Origin: JBPRGH01 sp051418055 | Lineage (GTDB): Bacteria; Bacteroidota; Bacteroidia; Cytophagales; Cyclobacteriaceae | DNA: 40,384 nt | Assembly (NCBI GenBank): GCA_051418055.1 | Contig: JBPRGH010000059.1 | Coordinates: 1 to 40,384, forward strand | Direction: 5' to 3' | Part shown: positions 8,405 to 17,092 of the stretch, piece after piece | Position numbering within the stretch: position 1 is the first letter of the stretch | Layout of the letters: each line of letters opens with the position of its first letter | Notes under the pieces: model-generated | The model's input: only the letters and a program-made list of their open reading frames with translations | Databases searched by the model: none | What the model was told of the DNA's origin: nothing | Program-made: the position numbers and the translations under genes

Positions 8405-8914
8405 ATGCGGTATATAATTTTATCTCTCTCTTTATTCTTTACTCTACAATTAGCTGCTCAAAATGTGGCTGAGCTTGATAAAAGAAACGGATTCCAGGAT
8501 ATTAAAATGGCTTCTGCAATAAAAAGCTATGAAGGTCTTGAATATAAAAAGGATGTTGAAAATGAGATCTTTCCAGGGGCCAAGCTATACGTGCCTAAGA
8601 AAGGTTTTTATGAAAATATTGGTGAGCTTAAGATTTATGACCTGGAGGTATTGGTATATGAAGATTCAATATTTCAGGTGACAGTTATTACAAAAAAGGA
8701 TCGTCTTTTATATAAAGGCTTAAAGACCGCCTTCGGGGAACCTGAATTTTCTATGCGTACAGGCAAATCCCAATGGAATGGTAATAAAGTCAGGCTTATT
8801 TATGATGATCATTCCAAAAAGAAAATGGAGATGATCTATTTTTCTCATGAAATGGTAAAAAAACTTAAAAAGGACAAAAAAGAAGAAATTATACAAATGT
8901 CAGATGAATTTTAA
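8405..8914 (+). CDS. Small exported protein of unknown function
   Basis: 169 aa with a clear signal peptide (MRYIILSLSLFFTLQLAAQN). The mature part has beta-strand-like segments (LKIYDLEVLVYEDSIFQVTVIT), a GLKTAFGEPEF stretch and a Lys-rich C-terminus. No enzyme motif is seen. It starts 9 bases after the large T9SS-type surface protein and is very likely co-transcribed with it, so it may act in that protein's folding, anchoring or function; this is inferred from position only. Confidence 0.7.
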   Translation: MRYIILSLSLFFTLQLAAQNVAELDKRNGFQDIKMASAIKSYEGLEYKKDVENEIFPGAKLYVPKKGFYENIGELKIYDLEVLVYEDSIFQVTVITKKDRLLYKGLKTAFGEPEFSMRTGKSQWNGNKVRLIYDDHSKKKMEMIYFSHEMVKKLKKDKKEEIIQMSDEF

Positions 8915-8915
8915 T

Positions 8916-8945
8916 AAAGCCAACTCCTGTCGCAGAGTTGACTTT
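8916..8945. terminator. Bidirectional terminator-like hairpin
   Basis: AAAG-C-CAACTC pairs with GAGTTG-A-CTTT around an 8-base loop (one mismatch). It sits in the 42-base gap between two convergent genes, where a shared terminator is expected; flanking T/A runs are weak. Confidence 0.6.
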
Positions 8946-8956
8946 ACTTATTCAAT

Positions 8957-9436
8957 TTAAGCATTTGCTTCCACTTCACTAAGCGGCTTCAGGTTAGCCG
9001 GAATTTCATCTTCCATGTATGGATATACTTCCACAATGTTCGTTTGAGTGATCGAAGGTATTTCATAAGGAACGACCATACCCTTAAAATGCTCTTCAAT
9101 TTTTTCAAAAGCCTGTTTTACATGAAGGGCAGCAATTAGCATATACGTATTGATCTTTACCTCTTTCTCAGAATCACCATCAACAGTAGAGTAAACAACT
9201 TTACACTTAAACCAGGTAAAAGCCTCCTCATCCGGAACAACCTCGGCAATGTTTGTCTTTGAAATATTTGTAATGGCAAACTCACCATGTATATCTCTTG
9301 CTGCTATATCAGTGATCCGGGCTTCTGCATCTGTATAATTTACGGCATCAACTAAAAAAGCTTCAGTCACCTGCTTCAAAAATCCATCGTCTGTTTCTTT
9401 TGTATGTCGTATTTTACAAGTATACCAGGTTTTCAT
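8957..9436 (-). CDS. DUF4494 domain protein
   Basis: 159 aa beginning MKTWYTCKIRHTK. The whole protein matches my memory of the DUF4494 family, which is confined to Bacteroidota. It has two related halves: a W-(Y/F)-x-C-K-(I/V) strand followed by an A-x-x-x-x-(D/Q)-A-x-x-x-I helix, then an I-x-x-T-N-I-(A/V)-E-V strand occurs twice (residues 3-65 and 73-143). This suggests an internal duplication. No signal peptide, so cytoplasmic. No biochemical function is known to me. Confidence 0.85.
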   Translation of the reverse strand: MKTWYTCKIRHTKETDDGFLKQVTEAFLVDAVNYTDAEARITDIAARDIHGEFAITNISKTNIAEVVPDEEAFTWFKCKVVYSTVDGDSEKEVKINTYMLIAALHVKQAFEKIEEHFKGMVVPYEIPSITQTNIVEVYPYMEDEIPANLKPLSEVEANA

Positions 9437-9463
9437 ATTTATTAATTTTTAATTTGAGGGTGG

Positions 9464-9471
9464 CAAATATA
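9464..9471 (-). promoter_or_regulatory. -7 promoter box for the DUF4494 gene
   Basis: On the minus strand this reads TATATTTG, a perfect match to the Bacteroidota TAnnTTTG -7 element, 27 bases before the ATG at 9436. No clear TTG is seen at the -33 position. Confidence 0.55.
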
Positions 9472-9599
9472 GGATTGACACTGAAAGAAAAGAGGATTTA
9501 TAATTATTATTTCTATCATTACTTTTTAACATCTTATGGTCCAAGGATTTAATTTTCACCTGCAAACTATTTACTTCTAAAACAGGTTCTTTTCCCGAG

Positions 9600-10694
9600 A
9601 TGAAAAAGATTAATTTTTTATATTTAATATTATTAATTTTTCTGATTTCTACAGCTGCAAATGGGCAGGAGCAAATTGATAACCCAACTTACTGGGGTGC
9701 CAAACTCCATAAAGGGGTAATATGGGCGCATACTTCAAAGCTGGAAGATATTTCCGATTCAGCACCCTGGGGAGTTGAATTAAGCTGGAGTAAGATCAAT
9801 ACAAGTAAGAAAGCCTGGAAAAACTGCAATTGTTATTCCAGAGTAGGTGTAAGTTTTAATTATTTTAACTTTCAGAACCCTGATGTACTGGGAAGCAGCT
9901 ATAATTTAATCGCCTTTGCTGAGCCTTATTTAAACCTCAATGATAAATTATATTATACCATTCGGGCTGGAATTGGCCCTTCTTATCTAACTAAAGTTTA
10001 TGATGAGCAGACAAATCCAAAAAATCTGTTTTTCAGCTCTCCCATAAGCTTTATCATTTTAGCAAATTTTACAGCAAATTATAAAATAGCACCACAATGG
10101 GCTGTAAATGTTAGCGCCCAGTATAGCCATATTTCTAATGGGGGTATTAAGAAACCTAACAAGGGAATGAATTTCCCTACATTTAGTCTTGGGGCGGATT
10201 ATATTGTTGATCCCGTATCACTTAAGCCACGGGAAAAAGTGATAAGTGAAAAAGGAAATTTACAGTTCTACGGCAGGTTTTTTACCACAAGACCGGATGT
10301 CCCTCCTACTGATAATTTACCGCCTTCAAGAGACTGGCTTTTTGGATTGGCAGCCGGAGGCCAAATAAATATTGCTAATTTCCATGGTATAAGTATTGGT
10401 ACTGAGCTGGTAAAAGATCTGGCCCTGAAGATGGAGGGTGAGCGTAAGGATCTGGGCGATGATCATTATATAGTTGCGGCAATGGCAGGGCACCACCTGT
10501 TGTTTGGGCGTTTTGATTTTAATCAGCAATTGGGATATTATTTGGTTAAACCTGAACATTATACTGACCATAAATTATATCAGCGATATGAGCTGGCTTA
10601 TAAGATCAATGAGTATCTTTTAGCTGGTGTTTCTCTAAAAGCACATGCCGAGGTTGCACAAAATTTTGATGTACGTATTGGAGTAATTTTCTAA
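9600..10694 (+). CDS. Outer-membrane acyloxyacyl hydrolase, PagL (lipid A 3-O-deacylase) family
   Basis: A 364-aa protein with signal peptide (MKKINFLYLILLIFLISTAANGQ) and alternating beta-strand pattern ending in Phe (VRIGVIF), as in an outer-membrane barrel. The diagnostic PagL active-site motif appears as QYSHISNGG with His 177 and Ser 179. PagL removes the 3-O acyl chain of lipid A, using a His-Ser-Glu triad inside the outer membrane. It is about twice the length of Pseudomonas PagL, which is usual in Bacteroidota homologues. Transcribed alone. The fold and motif make the family call good; activity on the host's own lipid A is inferred. Confidence 0.8.
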   Translation: MKKINFLYLILLIFLISTAANGQEQIDNPTYWGAKLHKGVIWAHTSKLEDISDSAPWGVELSWSKINTSKKAWKNCNCYSRVGVSFNYFNFQNPDVLGSSYNLIAFAEPYLNLNDKLYYTIRAGIGPSYLTKVYDEQTNPKNLFFSSPISFIILANFTANYKIAPQWAVNVSAQYSHISNGGIKKPNKGMNFPTFSLGADYIVDPVSLKPREKVISEKGNLQFYGRFFTTRPDVPPTDNLPPSRDWLFGLAAGGQINIANFHGISIGTELVKDLALKMEGERKDLGDDHYIVAAMAGHHLLFGRFDFNQQLGYYLVKPEHYTDHKLYQRYELAYKINEYLLAGVSLKAHAEVAQNFDVRIGVIF

Positions 10695-10852
10695 GGATCT
10701 GATCCAAAAGAACTAAAAAAGTAAATTTAAAATACTATTTCTATTTTTTAAAAATCTTTCTACCAACTCTTTTTGTTAAATCTGAAGTATTAAGTAAATT
10801 TTCATAAGTAGGAATTTTTCTTCAACAGAATAATTACTTTAAATGATCGGAT

Positions 10853-11755
10853 ATGAGTAAAGTAATGGATGTTAATCAGGTTATTGAGAATCATAAAGCT
10901 TCAGGAAAATTTTTCCCGGTTGATGGAATTGAGGCATTTGCTCTGGATTATGGTAGTGGTGAGGCTGTTTTTTGTGTACATGGTGTGCCTACCTCTTCAT
11001 TTTTATACAGAAAGGTTTTACGTGCTCTTGCTGATAAAGGCTTTCGGGGAATATGTGTAGATCTGCCGGGTTTAGGTTTTACTGAAAGGCCTGATGACTA
11101 TGATTATTCTTTCTTCAGTTTTGCTCGTTTTTTAGATAAAGCCACTAAGGCCCTCGGACTGGATAAGTATCATCTGGTAGTACATGATATTGGCGGACCT
11201 GTAGGTTTTGCACTTGCTGATGCGAATATGGAGAAAATCCTGTCACTTACTATTCTCAATACATGGATTGATGTTGAAAAATTTCAAAAGCCTTTGCCTA
11301 TGAGACCTTTTGAAAAGCCCCTTTTGGGTGAAGCTGAATTAAAAATGATCAATCATACCACCTGGCCAATCATGTTTAGCAAGTTAGGTGTAAAGAATCA
11401 TGAAAATATTCCTGATGAAGAGATAAAAGCTTATGTTGATCTATTAAAACGTGATGACGGCGGTAAGGCTTTCTTAAAAATAATGAGGAACTTTGATAAG
11501 TCCCCGCAGTTTAAAGAGAAATGTTATAAAGCTGTACAACAAAAATTTTATCCAGTACAGGCGATATGGGGCGCTGATGATCCAGCTTTAAAATATGATC
11601 GATATGGGGAGGAGATAAAAGAGGCAGCAGGTTTACAGGAGGTTTATAAACTTCCTTCACGACATTTTTTACAGGAAGAATATCCGGAAGAAATTGCTGA
11701 AAAAGTGCAGGAAATAATAAACCTGACCCATACCAGTAATGTATTTAAAAGGTAG
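10853..11755 (+). CDS. Alpha/beta hydrolase, haloalkane-dehalogenase-like
   Basis: 300 aa, no signal peptide. The oxyanion loop is HGVPTSSFLYR (43-53). The nucleophile region is VVHDIGGPVG with Asp 112. The acid is in IWGADDPALKYD (Asp 242 or 243), and the base is His 271 in SRHFLQEEYPEEIA. HGxPTSSxLYR and H-F-L-Q-E-(D/E)-x-P-E-E-I-A are the haloalkane dehalogenase / epoxide hydrolase signatures. Dehalogenases normally carry Trp directly after the nucleophilic Asp to hold the halide; here it is Ile 113, so dehalogenase activity is doubtful and an ester or epoxide substrate is equally possible. Convergent with the TerB-like gene, 2 bases apart. Confidence 0.82.
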   Translation: MSKVMDVNQVIENHKASGKFFPVDGIEAFALDYGSGEAVFCVHGVPTSSFLYRKVLRALADKGFRGICVDLPGLGFTERPDDYDYSFFSFARFLDKATKALGLDKYHLVVHDIGGPVGFALADANMEKILSLTILNTWIDVEKFQKPLPMRPFEKPLLGEAELKMINHTTWPIMFSKLGVKNHENIPDEEIKAYVDLLKRDDGGKAFLKIMRNFDKSPQFKEKCYKAVQQKFYPVQAIWGADDPALKYDRYGEEIKEAAGLQEVYKLPSRHFLQEEYPEEIAEKVQEIINLTHTSNVFKR

Positions 11756-11757
11756 AT

Positions 11758-12120
11758 TTACTTTTCAACCTTTACATCTGATCCTTTTAATGCAGATGAC
11801 ACATATTTTTCTATTTCGTCATTAGTAAATTTTAGCTTTTTCCCCACCATTAAGATCAGGTGCTTTTCTGCCTTTGCAAGTTCTCCATCTACTAAAGCAA
11901 GCATGATCATATCTTTCAACTGCCTCTCCCGGTCCTGCTGGTTTTGCGGAACAAAATAAACATATTCATTTGCTTTTTTTAACATAACATTCATTCTATC
12001 TAATGAGATGCCCTGCTGATAAGCTATTTTAGACAATGTTACCCTCTCGATATCCGCTATTTTACCATCAGCAGAAGCAAGAGCTACAAGATTTCGAAAA
12101 TGTTCCAACTTTACAGACAT
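11758..12120 (-). CDS. TerB-like cytoplasmic protein
   Basis: 120 aa, all helical, with the TerB-type pattern LVALASADGKIADIERVTLSKIA near the N-terminus and MIMLALVDGELAKAEKHLIL in the second half. Paired acidic D-G-x-(I/L) turns followed by E are the suspected metal-binding sites of the fold. The family is associated with tellurite/metal stress and membrane-linked signalling in other contexts, but a stand-alone TerB domain tells little about its role here. It ends 2 bases from the convergent hydrolase. A second, different TerB-like gene lies at 38893. Confidence 0.72.
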   Translation of the reverse strand: MSVKLEHFRNLVALASADGKIADIERVTLSKIAYQQGISLDRMNVMLKKANEYVYFVPQNQQDRERQLKDMIMLALVDGELAKAEKHLILMVGKKLKFTNDEIEKYVSSALKGSDVKVEK

Positions 12121-12240
12121 AATTAAATAAGCTATTTAACCTCAATATAATAATATTTTGATTTAAAAAATGAATTATTTTTTTAAATTTTAATGTTTTT
12201 ACTTCAGCATAAGTAATAAAGCAGCAAGAACTGAATTTAG

Positions 12241-12248
12241 TATCTTTG
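12241..12248 (+). promoter_or_regulatory. -7 promoter box for hrpB
   Basis: TATCTTTG matches the Bacteroidota TAnnTTTG element exactly, 30 bases before the TTG start of hrpB. Confidence 0.5.
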
Positions 12249-12278
12249 CTTCTCAATCTATAAAATTTTACAATTAAT

Positions 12279-14765
12279 TTGGTCTTTGATCCCTTACATA
12301 TTGATCTTCCGGTAAATGATATCATTCCGGCGGTAAAAAATAAATTTATTAAAAACAATACACTAATTATTACCGCTCCTCCTGGTGCAGGTAAAAGCAC
12401 ATTACTTCCTCTTGCTTTACTTAATGAACCATGGCTTGAGAACAAGAAGATCTATATGCTTGAGCCCCGACGGCTGGCGGCACGATCAATTGCCATGCGT
12501 ATGGCTGAGCTGCTTGGAGAAGAGGTTGGTAAAACTGTAGGCTATCGCATACGCTTTGAAAACAGAATAAGTCCTGCTACTCGAATTGAAGTATTAACGG
12601 AAGGTATCCTTACCCGGATGCTTCAATCCGACAATTCACTGGAGGATGCATCTATGGTTATTTTCGATGAATTTCATGAGAGAAGCATCCATGCAGATGT
12701 GGCTTTGGCATTAACCAGAGATGCTCAGAAAATTTTACGGCCAGCCCTGCGAATAATGATCATGTCAGCAACACTTGATATGCCCACCCTTTCCGGCTTG
12801 CTTGAGGCTCCGGTAGTAGAAAGTAAAGGGAGGCAATATCCTGTAGAAGTAATTTATACCGGTGAGCAGGACCTGATGATGTTGCCTGAAATGACAGCCA
12901 GAACTGTTATAAAAGCAGCAAAAGATAATGAAGGAGATATTCTTGTATTTTTACCCGGCGAGGGAGAAATAAAAAAATGTGCAGAGCTATTAAAACCGGG
13001 GCTAACAAATTTTGCCATTCACCCTCTCTATTCAAAACTTCCTCCTCATAAGCAATATGCCGCCATCATGCCTTCCAAATTTGGCAAACGCAAGGTGGTA
13101 TTAGCTACATCAATAGCAGAAACAAGCCTTACAATTGAAGGGATAAAAGTTGTCGTTGATACCGGTTATGGCCGAACATCACGCTTTGATCCCAATACAG
13201 GATTATCGAGACTGGAAACTGTCCAGATTTCTAAAGATTCAGCAGATCAACGAGCAGGCCGTGCGGGACGATTAAGTCCGGGCACCTGTTATAGGATGTG
13301 GTCAAAAGCTACTCAGGAACGATTGAATGAGCATCGCATTCCCGAAATACTTGAGGCTGACCTTGCTCCTCTTTTGCTGGAGCTGGCTCAATGGAATATA
13401 GCTGATCCTTATAGTTTAACATGGCTGACTCCACCACCTAAAGGAGCTCTGGCCCAGGCATCGGCAGTTTTGCATGATCTGGAGGCTCTTGAGGATGGTC
13501 GTATTACCGATCATGGCAAACAGGTGAATAAATTACCCTGCCATCCACGAATTGCACATATGCTTCTCATGGCGCATGGGGAACAATCATTATCATTAGC
13601 CACTGATCTTGCCGCTATTCTGGAAGAGCGTGATCCGCTTGAACGTGAGGCTGGGATAGATATAAACCTGAGGATCGAGGCGCTAAGAAGATTCAGGGAA
13701 AGAAATGGAACCAATAAAAAATTCAACCGGATTGAAAAAGTAGCAAGTTCATATCGTAATATTTTTAATATAGATATCGATAATGGGCCTGTGGATTCAT
13801 TTACAACAGGATTTTTAATAGCACAGGCCTATCCCGAAAGAATAGCCTCAGCACGTCCGGGTAATAATGCCCAGTTTCAAATGGCAAATGGCAGCTTAGC
13901 CATGGCGGGACATAAAGATGACCTGGCACATGAATCCTGGTTAGCCATTGCACATGTAAATGCGAGGGAAAATATGGGAAAGATCTTCCTGGCCTCACCC
14001 TTAGACCCCAAGGACCTTGCCCCATTGGTAAGGCAAAAAGAAGTGATTACCTGGGATACTAAAAAAGGTGGTGTCGTAGCAACAAAAGATCTTCGCATCG
14101 GCAGCATTATTCTTCAATCTTTACCTCTTCTATCACCAGATAAAAATTTAATTATAAAGGCAATTTCTGAAGCCGTTAAAAAAGAGGGAGAAAGGCTTTT
14201 GGATTTTAATGAAGAGGTTGTTCAATGGCAAAACCGCGTTCTTAGCCTGTGTAAATGGAACCCGGATGAAGAATGGCCAGATGTAAGCACCGACAACTTA
14301 TTGTCTACAAATGAAAGATGGCTTTCTCCTTATCTTCAGCAGGTGAAAAAACCTGAAGATATTAAAAAAATTAATTTAAAGGAAGTGCTTCATCATCAGC
14401 TGGATTATGAAAAGCAGGAACTATTAAATAAGCTTGCACCGGAGCATATTGAAGTTCCAACAGGATCGAAGATCAGGCTTAGATATTTTTCAGATGGAGC
14501 GCCTCCAGTTTTGGCTGTCCGCCTGCAGGAAGTTTTTGGGATGCAGGATACTCCGAAGGTTAATAGAGGAAAAATATCCGTTATTATGCATTTACTTTCT
14601 CCCGGTTTTAAACCTGTACAGATTACTTCCGATCTGAGGAGCTTCTGGAATAATACTTATTTTGATGTGAAAAAAGATCTGAAAGGACGTTATCCAAAGC
14701 ATGAATGGCCTGAAGATCCGTTATCTGCAGTACCTGTTCGCGGAGTGAAGAGAAAGAAAGTTTGA
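12279..14765 (+). CDS. hrpB: ATP-dependent RNA helicase HrpB (DEAH-type)
   Basis: 828 aa, the expected length. Motif I is APPGAGKST (33-41), motif II DEFHERS (130-136), motif III SAT (163-165) and motif VI QRAGRAGR (about 324-331), followed by the helicase-associated, OB-like and HrpB C-terminal regions (…KGRYPKHEWPEDPL near the end). DEFH in place of DEAH is typical of HrpB. The start is TTG at 12279 (MVFDPLHIDLPV), since no ATG occurs before the conserved IDLPV segment. HrpB is a superfamily 2 RNA helicase whose cellular target is poorly defined in most bacteria. The PRPP synthetase gene follows 73 bases downstream. Confidence 0.95.
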   Translation: MVFDPLHIDLPVNDIIPAVKNKFIKNNTLIITAPPGAGKSTLLPLALLNEPWLENKKIYMLEPRRLAARSIAMRMAELLGEEVGKTVGYRIRFENRISPATRIEVLTEGILTRMLQSDNSLEDASMVIFDEFHERSIHADVALALTRDAQKILRPALRIMIMSATLDMPTLSGLLEAPVVESKGRQYPVEVIYTGEQDLMMLPEMTARTVIKAAKDNEGDILVFLPGEGEIKKCAELLKPGLTNFAIHPLYSKLPPHKQYAAIMPSKFGKRKVVLATSIAETSLTIEGIKVVVDTGYGRTSRFDPNTGLSRLETVQISKDSADQRAGRAGRLSPGTCYRMWSKATQERLNEHRIPEILEADLAPLLLELAQWNIADPYSLTWLTPPPKGALAQASAVLHDLEALEDGRITDHGKQVNKLPCHPRIAHMLLMAHGEQSLSLATDLAAILEERDPLEREAGIDINLRIEALRRFRERNGTNKKFNRIEKVASSYRNIFNIDIDNGPVDSFTTGFLIAQAYPERIASARPGNNAQFQMANGSLAMAGHKDDLAHESWLAIAHVNARENMGKIFLASPLDPKDLAPLVRQKEVITWDTKKGGVVATKDLRIGSIILQSLPLLSPDKNLIIKAISEAVKKEGERLLDFNEEVVQWQNRVLSLCKWNPDEEWPDVSTDNLLSTNERWLSPYLQQVKKPEDIKKINLKEVLHHQLDYEKQELLNKLAPEHIEVPTGSKIRLRYFSDGAPPVLAVRLQEVFGMQDTPKVNRGKISVIMHLLSPGFKPVQITSDLRSFWNNTYFDVKKDLKGRYPKHEWPEDPLSAVPVRGVKRKKV

Positions 14766-14838
14766 ATATTATCAACTTTGTACCCGATTGGAGCAGATAA
14801 CAAAAAAAGTATTTAAAAAATACGTCTAATTTTACAAC

Positions 14839-15762
14839 ATGCAGAAAATATTATTTCATACCGAAAAATATGCTTACCTGGCTGATAAAGTCATCAAATG
14901 CGGAAATTTCGAATCCGGAGAGGTGGAAGTGAAGAAATTTTCAGATGGTGAGCGATATCAGCGGATTAAAACCGGTGTGGAACAGCGTGATATTGTAATA
15001 ATAGGAAGTACATATGATGATGAGTCCACCCTGGAGCTTTATGATCTTGCTTCTGCTACTGTGAGTTATGGAGCCAATTCTTTAACATTAATTGTACCTT
15101 ATTTTGGGTATTCCACAATGGAAAGGGCCGTAAAACCTGGTGAAGTTGTTACAGCAAAAACCCGTGCCCGGCTTCTTTCTGCCATTCCAAAAAGCCATAA
15201 AGGAAATAAAATTTATCTTTTTGATCTTCATACGGAAGGCCTGCCCCACTACTTTGAAAATGATCTTCAGCCGATCCATATATATTGTAAGGAGATAATT
15301 ATGGATGCTGCAAGAGAATATGGTGGTGATAATTTTATTTTAGCCAGTACTGACGCAGGGCGCGCCAAATGGGTGGAATCTCTTGCCAATGATCTGAAAG
15401 TTGATGCCGCTTTTGTCCTTAAAAGAAGGGTTAGCAATGATCACATGGAAGTAAGCGCTGTAAATGCTGATGTTGAAGGTAAAACAGTTATTATTTACGA
15501 TGATATGATCCGTTCAGGTGGTAGTATTGTTAATGCTGCAAAAGTTTATAAAGACGCAGGTGCTGAAAAGATCTACGTGATCACTACTCATGGATTATTT
15601 GTAAAGGAAGGGCTTATGAGAATAAAGGAGACACTATTAATAGAAAAGGTCATTTGTACGGATACACATGTTAATGTGCAAAATATCAATGACCCGTTCT
15701 TAGAAGTCAGGTCAGTTGCTGGACTTATTTGCAAAAAGATCTTTGCCCCCGCAGGAATTTAG
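14839..15762 (+). CDS. prs: Ribose-phosphate pyrophosphokinase (divergent PRPP synthetase)
   Basis: 307 aa with the PRPP synthetase layout of two tandem phosphoribosyltransferase-fold domains. The N-terminal half has FSDGERYQRI, the ATP-side region VPYFGYSTMERAVKPGE and FDLHTEG (about 128-134). The C-terminal half has ASTDAGRAKW and the PRPP-binding loop VIIYDDMIRSGGS (about 217-229). It should convert ribose 5-phosphate and ATP to PRPP for nucleotide, His, Trp and NAD synthesis. The FDLH segment lacks the QIQGFF continuation of canonical bacterial Prs, and the protein is divergent throughout, so a second housekeeping prs probably exists elsewhere. Its stop overlaps that of the convergent 7TMR gene by 4 bases. 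Confidence 0.85.
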   Translation: MQKILFHTEKYAYLADKVIKCGNFESGEVEVKKFSDGERYQRIKTGVEQRDIVIIGSTYDDESTLELYDLASATVSYGANSLTLIVPYFGYSTMERAVKPGEVVTAKTRARLLSAIPKSHKGNKIYLFDLHTEGLPHYFENDLQPIHIYCKEIIMDAAREYGGDNFILASTDAGRAKWVESLANDLKVDAAFVLKRRVSNDHMEVSAVNADVEGKTVIIYDDMIRSGGSIVNAAKVYKDAGAEKIYVITTHGLFVKEGLMRIKETLLIEKVICTDTHVNVQNINDPFLEVRSVAGLICKKIFAPAGI

Positions 15763-16994
15763 CTGATCTTAAACATTGTAATCTGTTCTCTTTCCAGCTC
15801 TTCAAGCGTTTTGTCTACTTTAGTTACCTGATAAGCCAACACCAGAGAATTAAGCATAAATACTAAAAGATATGCGGTATTCAAAATGATCTGATCCATT
15901 TGCCAATGCTGCTGATGTGCTATAAGATCAGTAAGAAAAATTACTATTGCCAAAACGATACTCACTCCACTATACCAGGCCTCTTTATGATTTTTTATGA
16001 TGGCAGACAAAACAAGAGCAGACAGATATATGAGATTAAGCATAGCTATAATCAGGTAAACATAAAGTAGAGAGGAAAATACCACAGGCTGGAAAATTAC
16101 TGTAATAAGGATCATTAATGAGTTAATAACCATCACAAAATAAAAGGAGATATGCTCCCGGATATTAAAAGAGGTTTTAATGAACAAATTACCAAGAATT
16201 AAACTGACGAACATAAATATATATTCCAGCCGTATAGATATGTTCCAGTCAAATTCCGGAAAAAAAACTGTTTTTAAATAAATATTGGCAAAAAAGCTCC
16301 TTATTGCCCATGCAATACATAACAGCCCAAAAAACAACACATTATATCTCTCAGATTGATATTGCATTGTAAATATCATTATACAAAAGATCCCTAAAAC
16401 AGCCAGACCCCCGAATAACAGCATATTGGCAAGTAAATTGTTTTCTTTAATTCGCTGAACAGTATCAAATGTTCCTATAGATAGCTGCTTATGAATGCCG
16501 CCAAAAAAATGATCGAAATTAGAAACCTGAAGTGTAATATAAACAACCGGATGATCAGGTATAAAAGTAAATGCACCCATTTTCCATTGGGGAACTGAAG
16601 TATTGATTTCTGTACCTACTTGTCCATTTTCAGCAACTAAATGTTCATTTATATATAATTTATAGCTAGAATAAACATTGGGCATTGCAAATCCGATCAT
16701 TCGGCCTTCAGGAACATTTATAAGCTTAAGCCTATAGGTGCCGTAACCACGGCCATTTAATCCCTGCGAATTCCAGGTGCCGGGAACATTTAGATATACA
16801 GGCTCCCCGGAATCAGCGCCATCAACTTCTTCAGGTTTAAGCAACTTATCAGGATAAAATTTCCATTCACCATTAAGGACCAGAACCCCTTTCTCAGGAA
16901 AATCAATAATATTATAAACCCCTTTATGAATTTGTGAAAAGCATAACTGGACGGTGAAGAAAAGGAAAACTGCTATAATAAACTTTTTGCTCAT
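15759..16994 (-). CDS. 7TMR-DISM membrane sensor lacking an output domain
   Basis: Start at ATG 16994 (MSKKFIIAVFLFFTVQLCFSQ, signal peptide); a longer TTG frame is unlikely. Total 411 aa. Residues about 22-190 form an extracytoplasmic beta-sandwich, with GEWKFYPDKLL, YLNVPGTWN and GTYRLKL typical of the 7TMR-DISM extracellular / galactose-binding-like type. Seven hydrophobic segments fill about 205-395 (7TM_DISM). The chain then stops after a short helix (KVDKTLEELEREQ). Relatives usually continue into a histidine kinase, GGDEF or DNA-binding domain, which is absent here. It may signal through a partner protein. Its promoter has a good -7 box. Confidence 0.85.
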   Translation of the reverse strand: MSKKFIIAVFLFFTVQLCFSQIHKGVYNIIDFPEKGVLVLNGEWKFYPDKLLKPEEVDGADSGEPVYLNVPGTWNSQGLNGRGYGTYRLKLINVPEGRMIGFAMPNVYSSYKLYINEHLVAENGQVGTEINTSVPQWKMGAFTFIPDHPVVYITLQVSNFDHFFGGIHKQLSIGTFDTVQRIKENNLLANMLLFGGLAVLGIFCIMIFTMQYQSERYNVLFFGLLCIAWAIRSFFANIYLKTVFFPEFDWNISIRLEYIFMFVSLILGNLFIKTSFNIREHISFYFVMVINSLMILITVIFQPVVFSSLLYVYLIIAMLNLIYLSALVLSAIIKNHKEAWYSGVSIVLAIVIFLTDLIAHQQHWQMDQIILNTAYLLVFMLNSLVLAYQVTKVDKTLEELEREQITMFKIS

Positions 16995-17030
16995 CCTGAA
17001 AGGATCTGTAGCTTTATTTAAAGACCAAAT

Positions 17031-17038
17031 CAAATATA
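17031..17038 (-). promoter_or_regulatory. -7 promoter box for the 7TMR-DISM gene
   Basis: Reads TATATTTG on the minus strand, an exact TAnnTTTG match, 36 bases before the ATG at 16994. A TTG lies further upstream, but its spacing is short. Confidence 0.55.
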
Positions 17039-17092
17039 CAAAACTTACAGTCAACTATTAGTATAGTACAATATAAAATGGCTGCTCCAAAT

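Noticed and set aside
12121..12278. AT-rich spacer with small palindromes as a possible replication origin
   Set aside because: No DnaA-box cluster (TTATCCACA-like) and no dnaA/dnaN genes; ordinary divergent promoter region.
16995..17054. N-terminal extension of the 7TMR-DISM protein from TTG
   Set aside because: The extension overlaps the -7 promoter box and would put charged residues before the signal peptide; ATG at 16994 is better.
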